From: Dermatemys mawii
Lineage: Eukaryota; Chordata; Testudines; Dermatemydidae
DNA: 64,000 nt
Direction: 5' to 3'
Assembly: GCA_007922305.1 (NCBI GenBank)
Contig: ML677326.1
Location: forward strand, 54,306,785-54,370,784
This document shows positions 23,501 to 35,896 of this stretch, one piece after another (the stretch's first letter is position 1; every line of letters starts with the position of its first letter). Made by a program: the position numbers and the translations under genes. Under the pieces are notes generated by a model. That model saw only the letters and a program-made list of their open reading frames with translations, was not told the DNA's origin and ran no database searches.

Positions 23501-25085
23501 TCCATCTGTTGTCTCTAGTCTTAGATTGTAGGCTCCTTGGGACAGGGGCTGGCTTTTTCTTTTGTGGTTATACTGCACCTGCGACAGCAGGATCCAGGAC
23601 CCGGAATGGAGCTCCTGAATAGTACAGTAATACATTTTAACAGTAACATTTTTATCATCAGATATATATCTTCCAGTCTGGATCATCTGCACCTGTTTAG
23701 TTATTGATCAGCTAATACATTAGGGTAGTATAATGTTTGCAATGTTTATGGATAGTAGCCATAAATGTCAGTGTAATAAAAAGTATGCTGAAATCACAGG
23801 ACCTATCAGTTTTTGGTCTTTAAAATCTAACTTTACTATATCCTGGTCTAGTGTGTTTTTAACATGTATCCAAAGAGTGAACAAAATGATTTAATGTAGA
23901 TTAATTTGCTGTATTTGTATTATATGTTTTCTGACCTCAGTATTTCATAGCTTGTTCCTAGAGTAAATCAGATAACTATTAAAATCAGTGGAGCCATTCC
24001 AGTGTCAAACTGGTGCAAAGTCAAATCAGGGCCATGTTTTATACTTTTTAAGGTTACCATTCTGAAAGTCAAGTATTAGTAAAGAAATTGTGTGTTAACC
24101 AAGAGAATAATTTTTGATCACAGCTGAATTAGCAATTTTCTTTCTTAAATAATAACTTAAAAAGTTTTATGAATTTTCCAGGATCACTAGCTCAGGAGAG
24201 TCTCATTTTAACTTATTGGGAGGAACGGTGCTAAACATTTGAATGTGTTTTTGGGTACTTAATAAATGCACCTATATCCAATAGATAGAATGGTTTGATT
24301 TCTTCATTTTTGATCACTTAACCTCTTTCCCACTTCTGTCTGTTGGCACTTTGGCCTGAGTCAAATCCCATTGATGGCCATGAAAAGACTCCCAATGGAA
24401 CTAGAGTGTTTGTATTTTCTACAATATTCAGCGTAGAGGACATGTTCATTACTATATTTTTATAGCATTAGCAACATGCAACAGTTTATTAAAAAGTGTT
24501 TAAATAAAAGCAAGAAAGCTTAAAAAGCAAATGGTTTAGAGAGATGCCCAACTCACATTCTCCTTCCTTGCTGTCCTCCTCATCCAGATCTAATTTCTGC
24601 TCTCAGATCTTAATAGTGGATCTTGACTCCAGTATTCTGCTTTCCTTACATGCATGGCTGGCCTGAAGAGCAAATGAAATTAGCAAATATTCAGGGCTCT
24701 TTCACTCAGTCCTATCCCTAGAACGTTCTGTAACTTCTGGAATTTTGGCAGCGGAATCAGATGAAAAGCAAACTTGCTGCCAGATCCCACTTTCTCCAGC
24801 AGGAGCACAGGGAAAGGCAACTCCTAGCCAGAGTCACTCCTACAGGGTCCACTAAATTGTGAGGCCCTCTCTTTTAACAGACATGGAACTCTCACTGGCG
24901 TGAGACACCCCTAGATGAAAGGACAGCAGAATAACTGGGCCCTATGCAGAGCTCAGAGGGGAAGTTTGTCCTGACTCTCTTGTACAATTTTTGCTATTAA
25001 AGGACTTACCCATAGTATCTCATTTCTCTCTCCACTCTTCAGAGTTTGTTCATGCCATTAAATACATAACATTAATAACTAATAA
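20536..25085. other. AT-rich non-coding stretch with faint old repeats
   Basis: No host gene is recognisable. Short phrases such as 'gaaaatcaggccacttaaat' (21495), 'tccattgacattaattttg' (21904) and 'caaagtgctttacaaacat' (22736) look like remnants of palindromic MITEs and of a MIR-like SINE. 24541-24960 is richer in GC but unclassified. Confidence 0.45.
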
Positions 25086-25250
25086 TTAGCACTAATAATT
25101 GTCATCTCTGGATCTCAAAGTGCTTTATCAGCTACACCTTAAAGATATAGAAACTGAAGCACAAAGAGGCTGTGGTCAAACAAGAAGTTAGTGACAGAAC
25201 CAAAAATAGAATCCATTCTTATGATCCCGAAACCATTGTCTAAGCTTATG
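25086..25250 (-). repeat. Decayed MIR-like SINE
   Basis: Antisense MIR landmarks appear in order: 'ggatctcaaagtgcttta', 'gatatagaaactgaagcaca', 'aagaggctgtggtcaaac', and 'agtgacagaacc'. The copy is diverged. Confidence 0.55.
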
Positions 25251-28200
25251 TGTATGCATCATTACATATCTTGTGGTAACCTGATACTGCAATCTGAAAA
25301 ATGAGCCTTAATACTTCAGGTGAACTCATTTTAATTTCAATAAAGAAAACTTTGACATGTTTGCCATGCTTCACTTGACATTCTGCCTCCAGGGCAATGT
25401 TCAAAATGACCTTACATAACAGTTTGCATTCATAATCCATCATAGTAGAGAAAAGTCAGAACAATGGAATCTTTTCAGCTACAGATTATTTTGAAGTGCC
25501 ATTGTTGTTCTAGTCTGTTTCCCTAGAAAACTACCAGTAATACAGTTAGATTAAGAAACCAAAATCTGTCAATTTATATTTTCAAATTAGTTGAGAGAAC
25601 TAAGTACCTTGAGGAAAAAAAAATCAATGAACTTTGTTTCCTTTGAGGCTGTAAATCATAATTTTTGATAGCTTTGTCATTATATTACACACTGCCTTGT
25701 GAAATATCAAACATCACATGCAATATGTCTTATAATCGTTGGCATATCTATTTACAATTTATGAAGCTTTACATTTACAAAATTCTTCTTTTTTCTTGGC
25801 AAATGAAAGAGGTAAGGAATTTGGCAGAGCTTCATCTTAGAATGTATTTAAGGTAGATGTCTCTTCTTTTCCCTTCTTTAGCTGTTCCCATCAACAAAAG
25901 ATCTCAGTGCCTCAAAAATAGTTTTAATATTTACCAGCACCAGACAAATTATTACTTTACGTTATCACAAAGGTGATAACGAAAAACAAGCAACCCCCCA
26001 AACCTTACTTTATATAAACCAGTCAAAAAATATTACTCACTTCAGGTGAGTGAGTTAGTAAAGTTTGGCCAGGTGAATTTAGTGATAAGGTCCAATCAGT
26101 GAACTGATAAAAACCTTGAATTCTGAAGAATTTTTATTATTTTGTAGAGAAAATCTACTACACTTTTGTTAAATGGCTTCAGTCCTTCGGTAAGAAAAAT
26201 GGGGATGGAAGCTTTATAAATGCCTTCAATGCTGCTTGATAAATAGCAAGAAAAGCTCAGTGGAAATGTTGAACTCCTTTATATTAAAAAACAAACCTTT
26301 AATGTAGTTTTTGTTTACTGTGTCATAAGTGCAGTGTTGGAAGTTGTTGCCAAAGAGTCATTGGAACAGGCATCACTAAAGCAGTGTCAGCCAGCCAGAG
26401 CTTTGAAAATAATTCAGTTCCCCTAGCCTTATGACTAAAATAATATCCAGTGGCTCCAGCCCGAAGCCTGGTTAATACATCTGTCCAGAACACATAATTA
26501 CTTGGTCATAACATTCCCCCGGCCACCAGCCAACAAACCAATCAGCATTTCTTCCTAACTCACTCGAATTTTTGCTGTGTCAAACTGTTTGATCTCTAGG
26601 TAGTAAAAATGCAAAAAATGGGAGGACACTGCACTGGAAGGTTTTAATTTAACACAGTTTCTCATGGAAATTAAATTTGAAGAGAAACATGTTTTTGTTG
26701 ACACTGCTAAAGTTGAGATTTTCATTCTGTTTAGGGAATTACATTAGCATACCTAACTTGTAGCTTTCTTGATATATTTTTCACAGGCTTGCATTTTTAA
26801 ATTTAGTTTTAGTTATAGTAACATTTATTTATTAAGTTTTCAAAAGGAAATTCATATTTATGAACATACGAAAATTAACATGGCCATTATTCATGCAACT
26901 ACATAATGTGCTGTAAACTATACTGATCAAAATTTTAAAAAGATTAGAAGTGATAGATATGAAGACAGTACTTTTAATTCACATATCTCAAAATGCTGAA
27001 ACAAAGTTTCTTGCATATATTTACACAGTGATTTTTCTGAAACTAGAGGTTGAAACTATGGGCCAAACCCTGCACCGCTGATATCAGTAAGAGTTTTATA
27101 TTGACTTCAGTGGGAATACGCTCAAGGGAACTATATTGCTATGCTGTCTGTGCATGTGTGTCAAAGCATGGCCAGAAATAGTTCCAGATGCTTTTCAAAG
27201 TAAGTCCTTCTATGCACATATATGATATCTCCCAAAAGAGGCTAGTATCCTCCAACAATAATAATCATGGCCAGTTTGGACAATGCTGCCAAACCTGCAG
27301 CCACAAGGAATTCCCACAGATTCTAATGTGTGATTTACTATTCAAATTCTAGTGTTATATGGTGCTAAGTCTGAAACAGGATGCCACCCTTTATCGTGGC
27401 CATGATCAAGGTGCATTGAAGATTCCGCCATCCGCAGATGAAATTGGAAATTATTTCCCTAATTCTCTTCACAAAGTGTCACACCAGTTGTAGACACATT
27501 ATTTACTCTTTTTCTTTCAGCACCCATCTTCCTGACTCAACACACCACATTCCATATAAAAATAGAGTGAGGGAGTACATCAAAAACAAAATTTTAGGCC
27601 ACATGACGTTAAAGGGGGCCTTAGATTTTTTTTAAGCAGCTTTGTTAATAATCCCCTTCCATATCTCTCTCTGTGTGTGTGCGCGTGTACACTTTTGTGC
27701 TCCAGAGTACTTTGGTACTGGGGAGTCTTTCATGCACACAACATAAATTAAACTTTTGTGTTACCATTACATCCAAAAAAGGACATTAAGGGAACATTAA
27801 GGATGCAAAGTCAAGCACTCAAGTTAGGATATATGTCAGAAAAAGGTTGCCTGTGAAACCTTAATTTGGTCCTCTTGTGGATATGTATTGTTAGACTCTA
27901 ATTACATGAACACATGTTCCCACAGAATCCCTGCCTCGTTCATTGAATGGATAGGTATTCAACATTCTTTTAATCCTTCTTGTTCAATATATGTCCCAGG
28001 TCTTATTTAACATACACCATCCAAACCCTACATTGAATACAGAACTATTAACTTCCCTTGTCGGTTTTTGCCATATTATCTGAGTGGTTCACAACATTAA
28101 TTAATTTATTTTCATATCATCTGTGAGGGAATAGGTTTTATTATTATCCCCATTTCACAGCTGGAGAAGTGAGGCAAGGAGAGATTATGACCAATTTGTA

Positions 28201-31046
28201 AAAAGTGGCTGCTCATTTTGGGTGCCTAACTTGAGACACCTCGATCTTGATTCTTCAGATTACTCAGCATTTTTCTATCACTTTACAACATTCAAAGCAT
28301 AGCTCCAATCAACTTATGTTCCAGTTGTGAACATCCAGCACTTCTGCAAATCAAACCCCAGGTATCTCAGAAAAAGAGAAACAGAAAAAAGTTACCAAGT
28401 ATCAAAATTTTGGTGCGGTAGGGACAGAATCAAATTTTCCAGGGAAGCATTCCACTGCCTTAACTGTGAAACTGTCCTTCAGCCCCCTGCCTCGCTCACT
28501 ACAAAGCTTCTACTTTCTTCAACAAAAGAGGCTGGGATCCTACAGAAAACAGCCTCCTTTATTTCCCCAACCCCAATTTGTCGCCAGAGCAGTTCCATCC
28601 TGTGCTCTAAATAAGGAGGTCACTGACTCTTTTCCCTTCCTTACCAGTCACTGAACAAGTCTCCCAGCTCCAGTTCTTTTTTTAAGAATACATAATTCTT
28701 TCCATTACCAAAACTGATCATTTTTTTGTTAACAAGACAATCCAGATCCCCATCCTTGGCTCTGGCTGAGCTGCACCTTGGGGTGCTAATATCAATATAT
28801 AAAATGCTATATGGTTTAGGTCCTAAATATGAGAGGAATAGCCTTTTTCCTCATGCTCCAACATGACAGTTAAGGTCATTTGAGGCATTCAACTAACAGT
28901 TTCTAGGTTTCAATAACTGTAGGCTGCTGGCATTGAATTCACAGTGTAGGACTTTCAACTTTGAAATTTGCTACCCACAGTAGCATGGCCAAACCAGCCC
29001 TTTTTGACCTACATGGCAAGGTGCACTCTGTAACTCTGTGTGTGTGTGTCTCTACACACACACAACCATATATAAACAAACTTGTGTACATGAATGTTTA
29101 ACCATTACCAGGGGCATATTAATTCAAATAAGGAAATGAAAAGATATCAAATAATTTCTGGCACCATTCACAAGAAAGGAATTTAGTGATAGCCTCCGCT
29201 TATGGGCCTCCATCCAGATTATTTCTATCCTTAATTAAAACAATTTGAACAAGAGGGCTGTGTTTAAGGCTGGTCTCAGTGGATGAAATTGAAGGCATAA
29301 GTGGTAATACCTGTCCTTGGGTCCAGTTAGTTCAACGAGAGTTTGACTGCACATTTTTTCCATGATGCCTAAATAAGCAACCAGGCCTTGTTCCTTTAAT
29401 GAACTGTGTACAAACAGACCCCGATGTAAACAATAGGTCCCTGCCCACATGGAGTTCATTGTAGGATCAGGATCGCAGACACTACTGTGGGCATATTGAC
29501 ATGTAGCATAATGTTATTTAAGAGCCCACTCCACATGCTAATAAGCAGGCAAACATCACTATGTATTTTTAGTATTAATTACTGTGCTTACAATATCTGA
29601 TTTTATCAGTTAGGGAGAAATGTACTGTTTCTGAGGGCAGCATTGAGTCATGACTTGGGTATATATCACAACTAAAAAAGCCCACCTTAACTATAAAAGC
29701 TTTTCTATAGTTGAACAGATCAATGTAAAATGCTGCTGCTGTTCACCGCGGAGGTAGAGCAATAATGGCCCATATATGCTTCTGAGTTCTTTTAAAGAGC
29801 TGAAGATAAAACAAATAATGTCTGTGTGTTAGAGTCTCAGAAGATGCAAATTGATGTAGCACCACTGATTTCAAAGGAGCTATGCGGGTGAGGATCAGGC
29901 CCTATGTTTTTATCTGCTTACACTTGACTAAGGAATCACTCTTTGTGGGTATGATAGCTGGAGGCTGAGCATTAAGCATAAAAACTGCTTACTGAATCTG
30001 GTCTTAATGTAACGTGCACTTTGAAAAAGATCAGCATTCCCAGTTACTCAGTCAAGGTTCTGTAGAAAGGAGTTAGAACCATCTCAGTAATGTGTCTCTG
30101 GCTAATTGCAAGAGGCAGGTATAAATAAGAGGCATGCTTAAATAAGACTGTACTTCAGCAGAAATCTTGAAAATAGGGCAACTGTTGTAGAATGCAGTAG
30201 AAATTCCAACCAACCAACTAGTTTATTTGTCCATCTTTTAACATACTTAACAGCTGTGAAGTCAATCCATAAAAATGGCATAATGACAAATGAGGGGAAA
30301 ATATTTAAACGCCAGACTAGGTGCTTGAACAAAATAGTCATGTTTTAATTCAGTTTAATTATCAAAATCAACAAACAGCTTGTGCAGAAGAAAAGAGCAA
30401 AAATAGTAGAAGAAAATAACACACGATTCTCTTTTCAAAATTTCAGTTTTGTCAAGAAAGGGGATATGTTTGGGGGTGGGTTATGGCTTACCCTCGTTTT
30501 TGAAAGTGTAATTTTTTAGGTGGAATCTGAAAGATTCCACTGAAACCTTAATTCTTTTTTAAACATTTTTGTTTAGGATTTTTCCTGAATTTTAAATGAG
30601 CATCAAGAATTTAAACCAGGCTGGCATTAAGGGCCACAGGAAGAGAGGCCAGCTTCAACAGAGCTTACAAGGCCCATGTTAAAAGGTGATTGAAAGAGCT
30701 GCACAGAGGAAGCTATTTGCAATGCACAACAAGCAGTTGTATTTGTCCTACAAAACTTGCACACTATGCTAACACTATGGCACCATACCTATTAACAGCC
30801 ATCTCTAATAGGAGGTCACAAAAGCGGGACTCCCCTCCTGCATAGTTTACTAGTTCCCATTGGACTTGTGTGTGCTTACATGGTGGTGAGGTGTGGGGGG
30901 AGTTATACTGGATGAGGTATGGAGGAAGTGGATGGCAGAGGGGAGAGGAGGAGTTTTGATTTACCTTGGAAACTCTAAGGGACTGGCATTTTATACTTAG
31001 AAGATTGTATGCATATAAAGCTTTAAAGACGAATGAATGAAAGGTC
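25251..31046. other. AT-rich non-coding stretch, sparse features
   Basis: No host gene is recognised. There is a GT/GC-type microsatellite at about 27668-27690 and a TG tract followed by a CA tract at 29036-29063. An inverted MIR-like trace lies near 28130-28190 ('attattatccccatttcaca'). The minus frame at 30764-31141 is driven by the poly-A runs of the adjacent MITE. Confidence 0.45.
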
Positions 31047-31214
31047 CAGGGCTGGCTCTGGCTTTTTTGCTGCTCCAAGCAAAAAAAAAAGGGGGTGGCT
31101 GGAGCGGCGAACCAAAAAAAAAAAAAAAAAAAGGCGGCCATGCCGCCCTAGGGTTGGACAGAATCTGCCGCCCCAAGCACAAGCTTGCTTGGCTGGTGCC
31201 TGGAGCTGGCCCTG
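31047..31214. mobile_element. Small hAT-type MITE, 168 bp, with target duplication
   Basis: The left end 'cagggctggctctggc' and the right end 'gcctggagctggccctg' are inverted copies. The 8-bp flanks gaaaggtc (31039-31046) and gaaagatc (31215-31222) match at 7 of 8, which is the hAT signature. A10 and A19 homopolymers lie inside. It is the same family as 14474-14611 (shared 'ccccaagcac' and ends). The poly-A and GC-rich interior generates several spurious open frames. Confidence 0.85.
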
Positions 31215-31222
31215 GAAAGATC

Positions 31223-31707
31223 TACTCCAAGTTTCCTATAATCCACGTCCATGCCTCCACTCCCCTGGTTCCCTACATTTCTTTCAAAACCACTTTGTAT
31301 GCCTTCCAGTTTCCTGGCCCCTATTAGTGCGCACCCTCCACTTCTTCAAGATCCCCCGTATTCAAAGAGCATGACACAATGTGAATTCTCCATGTGCCCT
31401 TCAGTCCAAGTCCCTGTTCCCTTTCTGTGCCTAGCTCCCATCATGGCTCCTTACCACCCTTGTTTCCTATTCCCATCCAAGTCTGTTCCCCCAAGATGTA
31501 ACAAGATGGAAAGTCTCCTAGCTCCAGTTTTACCTGGGCCAGGGGACTCGCTGAGCCTGTTATCTCCCAGGCCTGGAAAGAGAAAAATAATTTTTTCTCA
31601 CTCATTTCTCCTTTATGTTCCTGCTCTAGTGAGTTTCCACTTAACTCTTTCCTTTCCTCCCTCTCTTAATGTAAAAGGATTTCACAATCCTTATATGATC
31701 TGAGTAC
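31223..31707. other. C/T-rich non-coding stretch
   Basis: The 150-codon plus frame at 31251-31703 is proline-, leucine- and serine-rich because the DNA is pyrimidine-rich on this strand. I see no domain, signal or conserved motif and do not support it as a gene. Confidence 0.5.
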
Positions 31708-31812
31708 TTATTCTGCTTCTTTCCAAAAAACAGCGTAAAAATATGTATTGAACACTTCTGCCTTTTTTGTATCTTTATTAATAATTTTACTATCTCTATC
31801 TTGTAATGGGCC
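31708..31812 (-). pseudogene. CR1-type LINE fragment upstream of the reverse transcriptase core
   Basis: The minus strand reads in one frame GPLQDRDSKIINKDTKKAEV followed by FNTYFYAVF and ends in a stop. This matches the linker between endonuclease and reverse transcriptase in CR1-group LINEs, where a 'GPL...G...D...KAEV.N..F.SVF' pattern is standard. The homologous region of another copy is at 37.65 kb on the plus strand. Only about 35 codons are recognisable. The 132-codon plus frame at 31748-32146 overlaps it on the wrong strand and is spurious. Confidence 0.75.
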
Positions 31813-32372
31813 TATATATAACATAGGACTGGAAAGGATCTCTTATGCTATCAAGTCTACTTCCTTGCTTTTGCCAGCAACCACGTCATATAATACTGTT
31901 TGTAGACTTATCAAGCCTGCGTTCCTGTGGCAGCACTTTGAAATTTCAAGTATAGCCAAGCCCACAAAGATTAAGAGCACTGTGCCAAATTCTGAACACC
32001 TTATTCAGGTAAAATCTCTTATTGAAATCAGTGGAAGTTTTATCCAATTAAATAACTCAGGAGTTCACCTGTGGGAACTACAAAACCAAAGTCCACTTAA
32101 CAGAACAGTAATACTACTTACTCCAGCAACTACACCTTTTCCTTAGCCATTGATCTGATTAACTGACCAAAGAAGGTGAAAGGTATCAACATACCCTGGG
32201 GATACACAGGATCAGAGAAATTAGAACCTCAGAAGCAGACAACCCAAGCATGCTCCACACTCACCAGTCTCTATCACAGTTGGAATCGATTGGGGAAATA
32301 AAAGCAAAACTTCTGACTTTCTGGGCTGGTGATGTCATATGGAGACCATCTGAGACAACCACTAGCAGAGAC

Positions 32373-32436
32373 AGGACTGGTGGACTATTCCATTTGCTAG
32401 AGAGAAGGCAAGCAAATGGAATAGTCCACCAGTCCT
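32373..32436. repeat. Perfect 26-bp hairpin with a 12-base loop
   Basis: The arms at 32373-32398 and 32411-32436 are perfect inverted copies (26 of 26) around 12 bases. The arms do not extend beyond this and I recognise no transposon. A transcript would fold into a fully paired 26-bp stem. Confidence 0.9.
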
Positions 32437-35400
32437 CAAGAAACCAATGTGTTACTACTATCTTCGCTTTCTGAATTTGCTTCAAATGAAAGGGATGGTA
32501 ATTAAAGTCTACACTTTTTAGTGAGCGGTTTTCTGAAGTATGTGAAATTATGTATCCTCTCTCAAAGACTCACAAGTCTCTCTTTCAGAAACTCAGTATT
32601 TAAGCATTCCTCATTATGCCAGAATAGCCAAAGGACTCTCAAACTTGCTTGGCCTTTCTGGGAATGCCATCATTTACAATGGTTTCTGGAAATATTTATA
32701 CTTGTGAGATGAAAATTAAAGTCAGTATAGGGCAGATTATGTTATATAATGTACAGTACTTTGTGTCATAATAAAAACAGCTAATGAAGAGCATGCCAAT
32801 GATGATATCATTCAAAGACAGAAGCTAATCTGGCATCCTGCAAGAGACAAGCTAATATACCTTGTGTTATGTGATCTTGTAATGAAAGGCCCTAGCATAA
32901 TGCACATATGCAAGGGAGTTGAGTTAAAGTTGCTTAATTTTGGGACTAAGCACTAGAAATAACCTTGCATTGCCCAGTAGATGGATTAGATGAGTTAATA
33001 GGTTTGTACTCTCCACTTTCTGTGTGAGCTTTGAATTTCCCATATTTTGAACATTTGAATATCAAGACTGACATTCCATTAACAAAGTGTTTGTAATTAC
33101 ATGTAACACCTACATCTCTTTTTTGGAGCATTTGTTATAGTCTCGTACTGTTAAAACAATAATTTAAAATCTGTATTAAAAATATACCTTTGACTGAATC
33201 CAGGCCCCAAGGTAATGAGTGGCTATGTACTCTGGATGAACCCTGAACAAAGTGTCTGATAGTTAAAATATTCATTCTTTCATGCAGAAAAATCCATTGG
33301 ACTTCAGGGAGTATATATTACCTTCTGTAAAATCGATGTTTATAGATGCTGTATATATTACTGCTTCCTTAAAATAACAAGAAAAATCATGAAAAAAAGG
33401 ATATAAGAAATAAAGTTGAAAGACATAACATTTATAGCTGGGAAACCAAACATAAATTGAGGTGGGTAAAATTTTCATTATTCAGTTAGGGCCCAATTCA
33501 AATTCCATTGAAGTCAGTAGAAAAAGTCCTATAGCCTTCAATGGGAGTCGAACTGGGACAATATGGCCAAATCCTACATTTTAGAAAACTATTCAGGGAA
33601 ACTGGAAACAGAGGAACCTTTTGCAAAGAGAGATTTTCTCCTGGACCTACTAGCAAATGAACTGCACATTTATACCATCTAGCAAATGAATTGTTTTGAT
33701 GCTGTAGAAGACCATGGGGAGGAAGGAGAGAGGGACCAGCACTAAGCAGGGAATAAAATTTGTTTATAAATATTCACTGGACCACTATACCTACAAAGAG
33801 CAATTTCAGGAGCATCTGCAAAGCTATCAGATCAGTAATCCCTAAAGATGATCACATTCCACTTTGGGGCTGACTCTTGCCCACTAACTCCAACCTGGGA
33901 TCTCTTGCAGTGGCAGCCTGTCTCAATCAGCCCTGGAAGTATGTGGGAGATTAAATATTTTCTGAGCCCAGCAGGAGGTGACTGAGTGAGGCCAGGCATC
34001 CTGGATATGCTTGTAAATTAGCTGGACTTCCAAATGCTCTACACAACACACATTATCTTTTGCTGAGGCCTTGATAGCCCTGTTCCAGCAGGCTGAGATC
34101 TATGTAGGGTAGAGGCTGGGCAGAGGTGATCAAGCCCTGCACCCTCCAGTGGAGGATAAAGAATACTACTGCTTCACTGGGTATCCAGGTGTACTCACCA
34201 GAAAGGATGAGCAAGTGACCTGGTCCTGGAATATTTAAGGAGGAATTGATGTAACCCAGTATAAGACAGACACTTTAAGGAAGAAAAGTTTCTGAGGCCT
34301 CAGAATGAAACAAAAATCTATTTACACTTCACTTGTTTTTCCACTGATTGCAGTGGGATTGCATAGGGAATGAGAGGGGCAGATGTCTCAGTGTGTTCAA
34401 TCTAAGAACTTTTACAGTGACATGATGGTGATTTTTTCTTTGTTTTGTTTTTGTTAAAATGGTTAAGACAAAAAAAGGGGGGAGGGGGAGAGAAAGACCA
34501 ACCACACAAGAAATGAAACAGAGTAAGCCTCATGTTGCTTCCCATTTTACTATACATCAAGAGCCTGATATTGTCATAGCTCTATTGACAACTCCAACTG
34601 AAGATTTTGCCCAAGGAATATTAACTAATGTGATATTTCTGTTAATACAGGGTACAGTCAAATACATCTGACAGTCAATACGATTGATTACAGAAGCTGA
34701 CTGAGTGATGAAAAAACTATATATAATTAATTCATAAAATAAGTTTAACTATTTGTATAGGGCTGTGGTCTTGAACTTTTTCTGCTCAATTTTGATTGTA
34801 AAAATTCAATTAAAAAAGAAGAAATAATGTGGAGTTTGCTTGTGAAATTCCCGGAAAGAATCAGCTAAAGGTTTACAGTACAAAAAGATTGTCTCCCTAC
34901 AACATAACCACTGTGCTTGTTTACTACTTTGAAAATATGGTCCCAATAGCAAGATTAAAATTTGGTTCTAGGCCAACAATTGGAAGAGATGGAATTATTT
35001 TATAGCATCACATTTTGCAGTGTTAAAGCAGAAAATGTTTCTTTAAAATGCCCCCACTCAGAAAAATTGAAAAAAAAAATATCTTGTTTAAATAAAATGA
35101 TGAAAACATGGCAGAATATTTTTATGTTTAGACTCCTCTTGGTGGAAACAACTGGTAATATATGAGTAAAACTAAACAGATATAGTGCATATCTGATGGG
35201 AAGTAAAATTCTTACCTGCACTAGGCATGTCAGCCTCAGATTTCCATTGCAGAATAGCTGAGAATTTCAGCTACTTTAACTTCATTTACCAGGCTAAATA
35301 TAAATATTAAACTACCACTTCCAGTGTGAAATATTGGCAATACAAGGCAGTTTGCCTCTAAAACTCTAGTGTTAAGACCAGTTTGACAGAAACTTTAGTT

Positions 35401-35517
35401 TTCTGACCTTGTAATCTGATCCTGTCATATTTAAGTTTCTTCGGTATTTTGTCTCTTTTGCTGCTGAAAGATACATAGGACAATATGCAGGTGAAGGATA
35501 ATATGAAGGTGACTATC
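32437..35517. other. AT-rich non-coding stretch, no recognised feature
   Basis: There is no gene. A phrase near 33490-33550 ('ttcaatgggag', 'attgaagtcagt') resembles decayed palindromic MITE cores. The small frames at 34459-34671 and 34962-35165 have no domain. Confidence 0.5.
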
Positions 35518-35896
35518 AACAAGTTTCAAATCCTCCTTCCCCAAGATTATAGAAAAGGTTGTGATGAAACAAGTATCACGGTGCCTAGATGTCTAAGATA
35601 TCTGTGTCCCTAATTACAGGCCTGAATGAAGTCTAGATATCTCACTTGTTGCTTTGGTTATAGGATCTACCAGCTGCCTTCAGCACTCATCATCAGCTGT
35701 GGTAGGGCTGCTTTGGAGCGGATCTTTTCCTTCCTGGTTCAGATGGCCCAGAGCACTGTATTAGGGCATAATTCATCTAACATTTGGGGTGCCTCTGAGT
35801 TCCATCTGTTACCCCCTCCTGTTCAACATATCTATGGGGCCATTAAGAGAATTATTGAGGAGACTTGGGTTACAGTATTTCAGAATGTATGAGTAG
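35518..35896 (+). pseudogene. L2/CR1-clade LINE reverse transcriptase fossil
   Basis: Three reverse transcriptase landmarks lie in order but in different frames. First is VSNPPSP followed, after a frameshift, by KIIEKVVMKQVSRCLD (compare a 'P.SNLPF..KI.EK.V..QL' pattern). Next is FSFLVQMAQSTVLG near 35730. Last, from 35786, comes GVPLSSICYPLLFNISMGPL and then RELLRRLGLQYFRMYE with a stop. The third is the 'GVPQGS...PLLFNIYM.PL' motif B region. Frameshifts and stops show it is dead. The 88-codon frame at 35626-35892 is the wrong frame for most of this. Confidence 0.75.

Noticed and set aside
29036..29063. CRISPR-like or designed inverted repeat
   Set aside because: It is a TG tract followed by a CA tract, an ordinary microsatellite that happens to be self-complementary.
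30764..31374. Frames with runs of phenylalanine or lysine
   Set aside because: The runs are the A10 and A19 homopolymers of the hAT MITE.
31251..31703. 150-codon open frame on the plus strand
   Set aside because: It lies in pyrimidine-rich DNA, is proline/leucine/serine-rich, and shows no domain, signal peptide or conserved motif; the length is expected from composition.
31748..32146. 132-codon open frame with a hydrophobic start resembling a signal peptide
   Set aside because: Its first part is the reverse strand of a CR1-type linker fossil (31708-31812), so the hydrophobic start is accidental.
32373..32436. Annotated microRNA gene
   Set aside because: The stem is perfect and only 26 bp, without the usual bulges, lower stem or flanking pairing of a microRNA precursor; kept as a hairpin only.
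35626..35892. 88-codon frame considered as a gene
   Set aside because: Most LINE motifs here read in other frames; the open frame is a by-product of a frameshifted L2-type fossil.
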